Shown here one piece after another: positions 51,561 to 60,158 of a stretch of 64,000 bases of DNA. Below the pieces are notes generated by a model. That model was not told the origin of the DNA. It saw only the letters and a program-made list of their open reading frames with translations, and did no database searches. A program made the translations under genes and the position numbers. How positions within the stretch are numbered: the stretch's first letter is position 1; the number at the start of each line of letters is the position of its first letter. Source of the stretch: Rhizobium sp. P32RR-XVIII (GTDB lineage: Bacteria; Pseudomonadota; Alphaproteobacteria; Rhizobiales; Rhizobiaceae); assembly GCF_012641395.1 (NCBI RefSeq), contig NZ_JABAIH010000017.1:25082-89081 (forward strand), in the 5' to 3' direction.

Positions 51561-52320
51561 GATGGAGGGACGCTTCGATCTCCGGCGTTATCCGGTTGCT
51601 GTCGGAATCGCAACCGTCGCCGTGCTGACTGTCTTGCTCGAAAATGCGCTGCGGCTCGGCCTCCTCAATCGCTATGTTGTTCCTTTGCCGAGTGAAGTCC
51701 TGCTCAACCTGCCGCGGCTGTTTACTGAGGAGGCGATCCTGCAGCGATTTTTCGATACGGGATTCCGCATGCTGGTCTCCTGCATCCTTGTCGTCGGCAT
51801 CGCCGTGCCGACCGGCGCATTGCTTTGGCGCTACCGACTGCTTCGCCGGGCGGTCATCGATTGGGTGGCGGCCTTGGCCGCAGCTCCGGTGGTCCTGGCT
51901 TTTCCATTGTTCCTGGTGATGTTCGGCCGGAGCACCGCGACGGTCGTGATCATGTCACTGATTACCGGGCTGGCGCCCCTGGTCATCAAGACCGTCGAAG
52001 GGTTGACCACGGTACGGCCCGTTCTGATCAATGTCGGGCGCAGCATGCGCCTTTCGTCGATGCAGATGTTCTGGAAGATCCTGTTGCCGGCTGCACTGCC
52101 GGCAATCTTTACCGGCATCAAGATCAGTTGGACCTATGTCCTGATCAGCGTGGTCGGCATCGAATACCTCATTAATCTCGGCGGTTTGGGCGCGCTCATC
52201 AATGAACTGGTCGAGCGTTACGACCTTCCTGGCACATATTCGTCGATACTGCTCGTCGTGCTCCTCAGCGTCATTTATTTCATGGCGCTCGAACGGATCG
52301 AGAAATGGGTTCGGAGGTAG
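51538..52320 (+). CDS. NitT/TauT-type ABC transporter permease 1
   Basis: About 260 residues with six hydrophobic segments and the BPD_transp_1 EAA-type loop (VGRSMRLSSMQMFWKILLPA around residue 175). Start is ATG 51538 (GGAG 4 bases upstream, overlapping the ATPase gene by 23 bases) or ATG 51562 two bases after its stop; sequence does not decide. It pairs with the next gene to form a heterodimeric inner-membrane channel. Confidence 0.88.
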   Translation: MDRRRRTKMEGRFDLRRYPVAVGIATVAVLTVLLENALRLGLLNRYVVPLPSEVLLNLPRLFTEEAILQRFFDTGFRMLVSCILVVGIAVPTGALLWRYRLLRRAVIDWVAALAAAPVVLAFPLFLVMFGRSTATVVIMSLITGLAPLVIKTVEGLTTVRPVLINVGRSMRLSSMQMFWKILLPAALPAIFTGIKISWTYVLISVVGIEYLINLGGLGALINELVERYDLPGTYSSILLVVLLSVIYFMALERIEKWVRR

Positions 52321-52321
52321 A

Positions 52322-53110
52322 ATGACGCAGAATCTCCCCCGCGCCTGTCCGTCGGCCCGGCTCCTCGGCTGGCCCACCGGTGTAAACGCCATCAGGGTGT
52401 CCATCATCTGTACTGTCGCGATCCTGTGGGAGGCGGTGGTCAATTCTGGGCTGGTCTATAGCGGCGTGATGCCGTCACTAGTCGCCATCGCCAGATCGAC
52501 CGTCGGCATCTTTGCCACAGCGGAGTTCTACGGCAATTTACAGATCAGCGCGCTAGAGGTGGCCCTTTCTCTTGTGATCGGAACTGTCACCGGCGTCTTT
52601 GTCGGCGTCCTTTTGGGGGCGAGCCGGGTCCTCTCGCGGGCCTATGAGCCTTATATCTACTATTTAGGCCCCACGCCCCGGATCATTTTTCTGCCAATCA
52701 TGATCATGCTGTTCGGTCTCGGGATCGGATCGAAGGTGGCGCTCGGGGCTTTGTCCTGCTTCTTCGTGCTGGCACTGATTTCGGCGAACAGCATGCGTCA
52801 GATCAATCCGACGCTGATCCGGGTGGGGCGATCGTTGCAGGCAAAGCCGCTGCAAATGGTCACCAAGATCTATTTGCCAGCGATGCGCGCGCCCATCCTG
52901 AACGGCGTCCGGCTCGGCTTCGGTACCGCCATGCTGACCTGCATCCTGGCTGAAACCAAGCTTTCGAATGCCGGTCTCGGCTTCATGCTGATGCAGTTTT
53001 ATTCACAATTCAACATGCCAGCGCTCTACGGAATGCTTGTCGTGATCTTCGTCATCGCCGGTATGGGGAACGGCGCTCTTGGCAGGCTTGCGGATGGCCG
53101 GGCTCGCTAG
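52322..53110 (+). CDS. NitT/TauT-type ABC transporter permease 2
   Basis: A 262-residue membrane protein with six hydrophobic segments. The coupling loop VGRSLQAKPLQMVTKIYLPA is about residue 165. GGAGG lies 4 bases before ATG 52322, which directly follows the stop of the first permease. Two different permeases for one ATPase imply a heterodimer, or a dimer of the single ATPase below two subunits. Confidence 0.88.
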   Translation: MTQNLPRACPSARLLGWPTGVNAIRVSIICTVAILWEAVVNSGLVYSGVMPSLVAIARSTVGIFATAEFYGNLQISALEVALSLVIGTVTGVFVGVLLGASRVLSRAYEPYIYYLGPTPRIIFLPIMIMLFGLGIGSKVALGALSCFFVLALISANSMRQINPTLIRVGRSLQAKPLQMVTKIYLPAMRAPILNGVRLGFGTAMLTCILAETKLSNAGLGFMLMQFYSQFNMPALYGMLVVIFVIAGMGNGALGRLADGRAR

Positions 53111-53158
53111 CATGCCAAGGGAACCCAATATCTAACGATCAAAATAGGGAGGAGTTTT

Positions 53159-54115
53159 ATGTTTCGGAAAACAATGGCCACTTTGGCGTTTCTTTCTGTC
53201 GCCGCGTTGAGCGCAGGAGCGCAGGCTGAGGATCATATCAAGATTGCCGCAGGCGGCAAAGGTCTCGGAGAAACCGAGATTGTCGCGATCGGGCAGAAGC
53301 AGGGGATTTTCGCCAAGCACGGCATTGCCCTCGACGTCTTCTATACCGCTGGCACCGGGGAGACGATCCAGGCGATCGTATCTGGTGCGGCGGATCTCGG
53401 CGTCTCGGTCGGGGTTCTTGGCGTGGTCGGCGCCTATGCCAAGAACGCACCGCTGCGGATTATCGGCGCAAGCTATACCGGCGATTCGAACCTGTTCTGG
53501 TATGTCAAATCAGATTCGGCGATCAAGGAGCCGAAGGATGCCGCAGGAAAGACCGTCGCCTATTCCACCAACGGCTCCTCTGCGAACAACGTGGTGCTGC
53601 AAATGCAGCAATATCTGGGCGTGAAATTCGCCCCGACTGCGACTGGCGCGGCGCCGGCCACACTGACCCAGGTGATGACTGGCCAGGTCGATGTAGGCTG
53701 GTCCGGTGCGCCGTTCGGCGTGGCCCAGATCGCTTCGGGCGAGATCCGAGTGCTGTGGCGCGCGTCCGATGTTCCGGCACTCGCGAGCCAGACATCGCGC
53801 GTTTTGATCGCCAACACCGCATTCCTCGACGGCAAGGCGGAACTCGTCGGCCGCTTCATGGACGCCTATCGGGAGACGGTTGACTGGATCTATTCCAGCG
53901 CCGCCGGAGCCCAAGCCTATGGCGACGCATGCGGCGTGTCGCTGGAGGTCGCGAAGCAGACGCTGAAGGATTTCGTAACGAAGGCTTCCGCGGATCCGGA
54001 CGCGGTCCAAGACCTCGACGGGATCATGACAGCTTCAACGGAGCTGAAATATCTCTCCGCCCCCCTCAGCAAGGGACAGATCGCTGAACTGATCCAGATT
54101 CCGCCTCGCAAATAA
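53159..54115 (+). CDS. NitT/TauT-type ABC transporter substrate-binding protein
   Basis: A 318-residue periplasmic protein. Sec signal peptide MFRKTMATLAFLSVAALSAG with cleavage after AQA (about residue 23). The mature protein begins EDHIKIAAGGKGLGETEIVA and has GIFAKHGIALDVFYTAG and IVSGAADLGVSVG, the usual arrangement of SsuA/ThiY/NMT1-like binders. Ligands of this family range from sulfonates and nitrate to pyrimidines and aromatic acids; none can be assigned here. It is followed by a strong hairpin and then the aldehyde dehydrogenase gene. Confidence 0.87.
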   Translation: MFRKTMATLAFLSVAALSAGAQAEDHIKIAAGGKGLGETEIVAIGQKQGIFAKHGIALDVFYTAGTGETIQAIVSGAADLGVSVGVLGVVGAYAKNAPLRIIGASYTGDSNLFWYVKSDSAIKEPKDAAGKTVAYSTNGSSANNVVLQMQQYLGVKFAPTATGAAPATLTQVMTGQVDVGWSGAPFGVAQIASGEIRVLWRASDVPALASQTSRVLIANTAFLDGKAELVGRFMDAYRETVDWIYSSAAGAQAYGDACGVSLEVAKQTLKDFVTKASADPDAVQDLDGIMTASTELKYLSAPLSKGQIAELIQIPPRK

Positions 54116-54127
54116 GGCGTCCCGGAT

Positions 54128-54158
54128 CGCTCGGGTGGCGGCGTGCGCCTCCCGAGCG
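54128..54158 (+). terminator. Strong intercistronic hairpin after the binding-protein gene
   Basis: Arms CGCTCGGG (54128-54135) and CCCGAGCG (54151-54158), with inner GGCG/CGCC pairing, starting 12 bases past the stop. Partial termination here would make the binding protein more abundant than the downstream aldehyde dehydrogenase, a common layout. Confidence 0.6.
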
Positions 54159-54216
54159 AAACTATCTGCCGTTACATCGGCCTACCCCGCCCCTATCACA
54201 GAACAGGAGCCATAGA

Positions 54217-55677
54217 ATGAGCGCCCATGCACCAGCCGAGACTGTCGGCAAGATGCTGATCGATGGCAAGATGGTCGAAAGCGAAGGCGGAGGCTGGCTG
54301 CATTCGGTCAGTCCGGCCGATGAGACTCTGCTCGGTCGGGTGCCGATTGGCACCGCCGCCGACATGAACGCCGCCGTCGAGGCCGCCGAACGCGCGCAGC
54401 CGGCATGGGCGGCCCTGCCGGTCGCAAAGCGGGTGGGTCATCTCAAGGCCCTGGCCGATGCGATCCTGGCCCGGCGCGAGGAATTCGCGGTGCTGGAGGC
54501 GCTGGATACCGGCAACACGGTTGGCCCAATGCGGCGGGATGTCGAGAATGCGGTCGAACGCATCCATTTCGCCTGCGGTCTGGCACATGAGATCAAAGGA
54601 GAAACGATCCCGAACGGCGGCGCCAACATCCATATGACGCTGCGCGTACCCTATGGTGTGGTGGGGCGGATCATTCCTTTCAACCATCCCATCGGCTTTG
54701 CCGCCTCGCGGATTGCCCCTGTACTCGTCACCGGCAACACCACCGTTATCAAACCGTCCGAGCAGAGCCCGCTATCGGCTTCGCTGCTGGGGGAGCTCTG
54801 CGCCGCCCACCTACCGGCGGGCACCGTAAACATCGTGACCGGCGGACTCGAGACAGGCGAAACGCTGGTCCGCCACCCGCGCGTCAAGCGCATTGGCTTC
54901 ATCGGGTCGGCCGCGACGGGCATGGCTATCCAGCGTGCCGCCGCCGAGACAGCGGTCAAGCACGTGACACTGGAACTGGGCGGAAAGAATCCGCTGATCG
55001 TCTGGCCTGACGCCAACCTGGACAAGGCTGTGGCTGCCGCCGTCTCGGGTATGAATTTCGGCTGGCAAGGGCAATCCTGCGGCTCGACCAGCCGGTTGAT
55101 GCTGCATGAGGACATTCACGACGCCTTTGTCGAGCGTGTGCTGGAGCATGTGCGTGCGATCCGCGTGGGTCATCCACTGAACGATGGCGTGACCATGGGG
55201 CCGATCAACTCCAAGGCACAATACGAAAAGGTGCTGTCCTATATCCGGCTGGGCCAAGAAGAAGGGGCGCGCCTGATCTTTGGCGGCAGCCGCCCACAGG
55301 GCGATGCATTCGAGCGTGGCTACTGGGTCGAGCCTACCATCTTTGCCGATGTGGCCATGTCGATGCGGCTGGCGCGCGAAGAGATCTTCGGGCCGGTTCT
55401 GTCAATCCTGAAATGGAGAGACAAGGACGATGTCATCGCGATGGCAAATGACATCGATCTCGGTCTGACCGCCTCGGTCTGGACCCGCGACCTCAACCGC
55501 GCGCTGCATGCGGCGCAGAGGCTGGAGGCGGGCTATATCTGGATCAACGGCGTCGGCACCCATTTCCGTGGCGTGCCCTATGGCGGGTTCAAGAACAGCG
55601 GCGTTGGACGCGAGGAAGGACTGGACGAACTCCTCAGCTATACCGAGGTCAAGGCGGTCAACATCCTGCTTGACTGA
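54217..55677 (+). CDS. NAD(P)-dependent aldehyde dehydrogenase
   Basis: A 486-residue ALDH. Catalytic Cys288 is in GWQGQSCGSTSR and general-base Glu253 in VTLELGGKNPL; NPLIVWPDANLDKAV and GPVLSILKWRDKDDVI complete the family pattern. The cofactor-binding loop is around VNIVTGGLETGETLVRHP. It resembles betaine-aldehyde/gamma-aminobutyraldehyde dehydrogenases most, but such resemblance rarely fixes substrate. It lies at the end of the ABC operon, opposite a GMC alcohol oxidoreductase, suggesting that the pair converts an imported alcohol to its acid. Confidence 0.92.
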   Translation: MSAHAPAETVGKMLIDGKMVESEGGGWLHSVSPADETLLGRVPIGTAADMNAAVEAAERAQPAWAALPVAKRVGHLKALADAILARREEFAVLEALDTGNTVGPMRRDVENAVERIHFACGLAHEIKGETIPNGGANIHMTLRVPYGVVGRIIPFNHPIGFAASRIAPVLVTGNTTVIKPSEQSPLSASLLGELCAAHLPAGTVNIVTGGLETGETLVRHPRVKRIGFIGSAATGMAIQRAAAETAVKHVTLELGGKNPLIVWPDANLDKAVAAAVSGMNFGWQGQSCGSTSRLMLHEDIHDAFVERVLEHVRAIRVGHPLNDGVTMGPINSKAQYEKVLSYIRLGQEEGARLIFGGSRPQGDAFERGYWVEPTIFADVAMSMRLAREEIFGPVLSILKWRDKDDVIAMANDIDLGLTASVWTRDLNRALHAAQRLEAGYIWINGVGTHFRGVPYGGFKNSGVGREEGLDELLSYTEVKAVNILLD

Positions 55678-55804
55678 ACGGCATGGCTTGGCTCCTGGAG
55701 GCGAACCGTAACAATAGGATCGAGGTCGCGCGAATAGATCATGATGAGGACGGTGGCGTCGCGTTAAGCTATTGAGGGACGCAGCAAGGGATTACGGACT
55801 CGTT

Positions 55805-56040
55805 TTATGCGCCAGTCGACAAGGTGATTTCCGCCCAGACAGCTATGGCGGCAGCACGAATATCGCGGTGATCGGCGGCTGTCAGATGTTTGCGGTGAAG
55901 ATGGAACAGATTGGAAATCGGGCCGTGAATGGAGACGAAGCGCTGGCATTGGCCTGCCGACTTGAAACGCGTGAGACTTCGCTCTCGTCGTCGTACAGTG
56001 TCGTTTGGCACTTCTGTGGTTGCCGCCCGATTGGCAAGAA
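55805..56040 (-). pseudogene. IS6-family transposase C-terminal fragment
   Basis: The minus strand reads RRRERSLTRFKSAGQCQRFV then SIHGPISNLFHLHRKHLTAA, the C-terminal end of an IS6 transposase including the Glu-containing RRER region. Upstream residues (NRAATTEVPNDTV) are degenerate, and the N-terminal three quarters are missing. It differs from the fragment at 29839-30300, so at least three IS6-type copies have decayed on this replicon. Confidence 0.75.
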
Positions 56041-56276
56041 ATTTCTGACTTTCTTTGACGTGTGATCGAGTGCGGTCTTCTGTCAGGCCTTGTTGCGGCG
56101 TTTGCAAAGGCCGCCGGCCGGTATGGTGATCCGCGGAGCGGGTCCAAATCTTAATCCCGAGCTTGCAGGCTCAACGTGCCAAACTCCTGTTGCCGATCGG
56201 TTCGATCATGCGCCCATTCAGGTCGTCGACTTCTCACACCTCTTTGCCAGTCCTGGTTATCCGCGGCAGTTTCCTT

Positions 56277-56480
56277 TCACGCCGCCATTGCCAGATCTGG
56301 GTCTCGATAATCTTCCTGCTTCGTCAGCATGGCCCATATTGGCCGAGCCATCTTGTTCGCCAGTGCGATCGCCACCGGCATGCGCGGCTTCTTCGCGAGC
56401 ATCCGCGAAACCCACGATCCTTGTACTCGCGGTTTGCGACCCGCCCGACTCAGGCGCGCCATTGCCCCGATGATTAGGGC
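56277..56480 (-). pseudogene. IS110-family transposase C-terminal fragment
   Basis: The minus strand encodes SWVSRMLAKKPRMPVAIALA followed by NKMARPIWAMLTKQEDYRDP and an Ala-rich end. KKPRMxVAxALANKMARxxWAxL is the end of many IS110-type transposases. The catalytic DEDD N-terminus is absent, so it is inactive. Confidence 0.65.
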
Positions 56481-56549
56481 GTAAAATCATAAAATCGCTT
56501 GGTGTTTTTCGCCTATCGTGATTCAAGGCTTCCGAATGAGGGAGCCTCT

Positions 56550-57018
56550 ATGACGCGTCGCCGCTACGAACTCACCGATCACGAATGGTCGATCCTGTCG
56601 CCGCTGTTGCCCAACAAGCCCCGCGGCGTTCCTCGGGTCGATGATCGGCGAGTGCTGAACGGCATCCTCTGGCGGTTCCGAACGGGCTCGCCCTGGGCGG
56701 AAATCCCGAGCGCTACGGTCCGTCGACCACCTGCTACAACCGCTTCGTCCGCTGGCGGAAGGCCGGTGTCTGGGATCGGCTTCTTGAAGCGGTTTCCGAG
56801 GCTTACGATGGCGACATCGTCATGATCGACTCGACCTGTGTCCGCGTTCACCAGCATGCGGCCACGGGAAAAAGGGGGATGGAGATGATGGCGGCATCGG
56901 ACGTTCCCGCGGCGGGCTTACGAGCAAAATCCACGCGCTCGTCGATGCCGAAGGTCGCCCCGTTACCCTGCGCCTGACCGGTGGACAGATCGCCGACTGC
57001 ACCGAGGCCGACGCGGTG
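56550..57018 (+). pseudogene. IS5-family (IS427-like) transposase, truncated and frameshifted
   Basis: Starts intact (MTRRRYELTDHEWSILSPLL, then GVPRVDDRRVLNGILWRFRT and GSPWAEIP), but one base is lost near 56703, after which ERYGPSTTCYNRFVRWRKAG and IVMIDSTCVRVHQHAATGK continue in another frame. At 56871-56880 the run A5G5 shifts back by -1 into GGIGRSRGGLTSKIHALVDA. That second shift is the usual orfA/orfB programmed frameshift of the IS427 group. Homology ends near TEADAV (57018); the 3' part and right end are missing. Confidence 0.82.
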
Positions 57019-57176
57019 ACGAACGGTACAGGGCTTCACTTTGGATGAGAATGGAAATGGATCCTTCACCGCAATCCGGAACAACAGCTTAGTCACGCGT
57101 TGCTCCGCAACTCGGCCCCGAACTAGGCGCCTGCGCCGATCCTGCGAAGGCCGTGTGCGTGCTTGAATCAAATACT

Positions 57177-57205
57177 GATGCGTCCCGCTCCGTGCGGGAC
57201 GCATC
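57177..57205 (-). terminator. Terminator of the GntR-controlled operon
   Basis: Perfect 12-bp arms GATGCGTCCCGC (57177-57188) and GCGGGACGCATC (57194-57205) with a 5-base loop, 12 bases past the binding-protein stop; a moderately T-rich tract follows on the minus strand. Confidence 0.75.
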
Positions 57206-57217
57206 ATCATCAGCCGT

Positions 57218-58021
57218 TTACTGCGCGTCGACGATTTCCTTCGGAAGAGGAGAACCGTGGAATTTCTGATAGATGCTGTTCAGATTTCCATTCTTCAGGT
57301 TCGTCTTGATCCAGTCATTGATCTTCGCCAGGAGCTCCGGCTCGTCCTTGCGGACGCCGATCGCCAGGTCGAGGACCTTGATGGTGATCTTCGGCTCGAA
57401 AGCCTTCTGCGTGTTTTTGTCGTGGATCTGCTTCACGAGGGTCGCCGAGGTCGAAATGATGGCGGCCTGGCCGGAAAGAGCAGCGGTGACCAGGGTCGCA
57501 TCGTCATCATAGCGCGCGACGGTAAAGCCCTTCTCGGCGGCAATCTTCGTCAGGTCGGTATCCTGGGTCGTGCCGCGCGTGACGGTGACCGTCTTCCCCT
57601 TCAGGTCCGCCCAGTCCTTGATCGGCGACGAGGCCGGCGCTGCGATCACCGAAAGAAGGCCTGCATAGGGAATCGAGAAATCAATGACCTGCTGGCGTTC
57701 GGGCGTTACGGACAATGTGGAAATGACGATATCGGCCTTCTTCGTCTGCAGGTTAGGAATGCGCGTCGCGCCCGTGGTCTGGATGAATTCCAGCTGCAGC
57801 CCCCAGTCCTTGGCAAGAAGCGCTGCCGTTTCCACGTCAGAGCCGGTCGGTTTGAGGTTGGCGTCCAGCATGCCGGACGGCGGGATGCCCATATCGGTCG
57901 AGATCCTTATTTTTCCCGACGCCATGATGTCGCTGAGCTCGTCGGCCGAAGCCGTCGTGACGCCAAACGCCGCCAGGGCGCCGGCCAGGCCCGCAAGGGC
58001 CAATAGATTGCGAAGTTTCAT
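57218..58021 (-). CDS. Polar amino-acid-type ABC transporter substrate-binding protein (family 3)
   Basis: A 267-residue periplasmic protein. Sec signal peptide MKLRNLLALAGLAGALAAFG with cleavage after about ASA. The SBP family 3 core is visible as KIRISTDMGIPPSGMLDANL, GSDVETAALLAKDWGLQLEF, and NLQTKKADIVISTLSVTPER followed by QQVIDFSIPYA. The usual ligand Arg is in SVTPERQQV. AGGAGGAGA precedes the ATG. It is the last gene of the operon, after the ATPase and two permeases. Most relatives bind amino acids or opines, but the flanking sugar enzymes make the ligand uncertain. Confidence 0.9.
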   Translation of the reverse strand: MKLRNLLALAGLAGALAAFGVTTASADELSDIMASGKIRISTDMGIPPSGMLDANLKPTGSDVETAALLAKDWGLQLEFIQTTGATRIPNLQTKKADIVISTLSVTPERQQVIDFSIPYAGLLSVIAAPASSPIKDWADLKGKTVTVTRGTTQDTDLTKIAAEKGFTVARYDDDATLVTAALSGQAAIISTSATLVKQIHDKNTQKAFEPKITIKVLDLAIGVRKDEPELLAKINDWIKTNLKNGNLNSIYQKFHGSPLPKEIVDAQ

Positions 58022-58043
58022 GATTCTCCTCCTGTTATGATGA

Positions 58044-58769
58044 TTAGAGATCGTGACTGAGAAATTCCCGGAGCTCTTCCGTCGAAGGGTTGTTGAGAAT
58101 GTCAGCCTTGCCTTGTTCGTGAACGAGGCCCTGGTGCATGAAGACCACCTTGCTGGCGACCTTGCGTGCGAAGTTCATTTCATGGGTGACCATGATCATC
58201 GTCATCCCGCTGATGGCCAGCTGCTCGATCACTCTGAGGACCTCGCCGGTCAGCTTCGGATCGAGCGCGGAGGTTACCTCATCGAAAAGCATCACCTTCG
58301 GCTCCATCGCGAGGGACCTGGCGATGGCGGCGCGCTGCTGCTGTCCGCCGGACAGTTGCTCCGGGTAGTTGTCGATCTTGTCGTGAAGGCCCACGCGCTC
58401 GAGGGCGCTGCGTGCCAGCTCGCCGGCCTCTACCTTTGCCAGCCCTTTCACCGAGCGCGGTGCAAGCATGACGTTCTGCCCGATGGTCAGGTGCGGAAAG
58501 AGATTGTAGCTCTGGAACACGATGCCGACGTCCAGCCGCAGCTTCCTGAGATCCAGCTTGGGATCGTGGACGCTGTGGCTTGCCACCTCGATCCTGCCGC
58601 TATCGACGATCTCCAGCCGGTCGATGCATCTTAGCGCCGTGCTCTTGCCCGAGCCGCTCGCGCCGATCAGGGTTGCGACCTCGCCCTTGTCGACCGAAAA
58701 GGTTACGCCCTTGAGAACCGAGACGGCACCGAAACTCTTCTTAACATTATCAAGTGAAATCATTGGCAT
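58044..58769 (-). CDS. Polar amino-acid-type ABC transporter ATPase
   Basis: A 241-residue ATPase of the GlnQ/HisP type: Walker A GASGSGKST (about 36), signature LSGGQQQRAAIARSL (about 139), Walker B VMLFDEVTSALDP, switch His in MVTHEMNFARKVA. Walker B has Val in place of the usual Pro (DEVTSALD rather than DEPTSALD), seen in some members of this family. It starts 2 bases after the permease stop. Confidence 0.92.
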   Translation of the reverse strand: MPMISLDNVKKSFGAVSVLKGVTFSVDKGEVATLIGASGSGKSTALRCIDRLEIVDSGRIEVASHSVHDPKLDLRKLRLDVGIVFQSYNLFPHLTIGQNVMLAPRSVKGLAKVEAGELARSALERVGLHDKIDNYPEQLSGGQQQRAAIARSLAMEPKVMLFDEVTSALDPKLTGEVLRVIEQLAISGMTMIMVTHEMNFARKVASKVVFMHQGLVHEQGKADILNNPSTEELREFLSHDL

Positions 58770-58771
58770 GG

Positions 58772-59467
58772 TCAGGCTCTTTCAAGGCTCTCGACTGCAC
58801 CCGGTCTTGCGTTCCGGCTCCGCTTTGCCACGCCTCCCTGCTCCAGCCGGCGGCTGAAGACGGAGAGCGGAAAGCACAGGCAGAAATAAAGGCCGGCGAC
58901 GATGAGGTAGATGAGAAATGGTTCGAAGATCGAATTGTTGATCAATTGTCCGGCGCGCGTGAGCTCGACAAAGCCCACTACCGAGGCAAGCGAGGTGTTC
59001 TTGACGATCTGAACGCTGAAGCCGACGGTGGGCGGGGTCGCTAAGCGAATGGCCTGCGGCAGGATGACCTTGAACATGCGCTGGGGCCGGGACAGGGCTA
59101 GGCATTCGGCAGCTTCCCACTGCGCCTTCGGAACGGCCTCGAGGCAGCCTCGCCAAATTTCGCCAAGATAGGCGCTGACATAGATCGTCAACGATACGCC
59201 GGCCGCAAAAAGCGGCGTGATCGAAAATCCCAGCGTCGGCAGACCGAAATAGATGATGAACATGATCACCAGCAGCGGCGTGCCCTGGATGAGCTGAACG
59301 TAACCACCCGTCAAAATTCGAACAACGCGCGATGGCGTGATGCGTCCAAGCGCGACGACAAAGCCCGCAAGACCTCCGCCAATGAATGCCATTGCGGTCA
59401 GGACAACGGTCCACCAGGCGCCGACGAGGAGGAATTCCAGATGATGGATATTGAATGAGATGGTCAT
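58772..59467 (-). CDS. Polar amino-acid-type ABC transporter permease 1
   Basis: A 231-residue HisM/GlnP-type membrane protein with five hydrophobic segments. TGGYVQLIQGTPLLVIMFII is the typical N-terminal box and EAVPKAQWEAAECLALSRPQ the EAA loop that touches the ATPase. ATG 59467 (MTISFNIHH) follows AGAGGG; the frame extends to 59602 inside the neighbouring gene, which is not adopted. Confidence 0.9.
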   Translation of the reverse strand: MTISFNIHHLEFLLVGAWWTVVLTAMAFIGGGLAGFVVALGRITPSRVVRILTGGYVQLIQGTPLLVIMFIIYFGLPTLGFSITPLFAAGVSLTIYVSAYLGEIWRGCLEAVPKAQWEAAECLALSRPQRMFKVILPQAIRLATPPTVGFSVQIVKNTSLASVVGFVELTRAGQLINNSIFEPFLIYLIVAGLYFCLCFPLSVFSRRLEQGGVAKRSRNARPGAVESLERA

Positions 59468-59480
59468 TGAGATGCCCTCT

Positions 59481-60158
59481 TCATAGAGACGTTCCAAGGC
59501 GGCGACGCCGTGGAAACAGCGCCATGCCCAAGGCCCAGAAGCTTGTTCGCATGGCGATGGACAGCGCGAGATAGAGCATCGCGACGACGATGTAGGTTTC
59601 AAAGGGCCGGTATGTATCCGACTGGATGAAATTGGCGGCAGCCGTCAGCTCTTCCGTCGAGATCTGCGAGGTCACCGAAGATGCCAACATCAGAAGAATG
59701 AACTGGCTGGTGAGCGACGGGTAGACCCGCTCCATCGCCGGCCGCAGTCCAACGTGCCAGTAGAGCTGGACGGGAGACAGGCCGAGGCATTCGCCAGCCT
59801 CCCATTGGCCCTTTTGGATAGAGTCGAAGCCGGCGCGCATGATCTCCGCGGTGTAGGCTCCGACATTTACCGTCAAGGCGATGATGGCGACAAAGATTGC
59901 GGAAAACGAAAAGCCGAGGCTCGACAGTCCGAAGTAGATGACGAATATCTGCACCAGGAACGGCGTGTTCCTGATGCTCTCCACATAGACCGCCGCCGCA
60001 CGACGCAGAAATGGTCCTCCCGAACGGCGCGCAATCGCGCACAGAGTTCCGATCAGAAAGCCGGTCAGAGTCGTAATCACGGCAAGCTTGGCCGTCAGGA
60101 CAAGCCCGCCAAGCAGCATGTCCCAACGCTGGAGGACAACGGAAAACTCGAAAGTCAT
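59481..60158 (-). CDS. Polar amino-acid-type ABC transporter permease 2
   Basis: A 225-residue partner permease. YVESIRNTPFLVQIFVIYFG and SIQKGQWEAGECLGLSPVQL are the same two family boxes as in permease 1. Its ATG overlaps the stop of the dehydrogenase gene as ATGA (60155-60158), tying transport and metabolism into one transcript. Confidence 0.9.
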   Translation of the reverse strand: MTFEFSVVLQRWDMLLGGLVLTAKLAVITTLTGFLIGTLCAIARRSGGPFLRRAAAVYVESIRNTPFLVQIFVIYFGLSSLGFSFSAIFVAIIALTVNVGAYTAEIMRAGFDSIQKGQWEAGECLGLSPVQLYWHVGLRPAMERVYPSLTSQFILLMLASSVTSQISTEELTAAANFIQSDTYRPFETYIVVAMLYLALSIAMRTSFWALGMALFPRRRRLGTSL

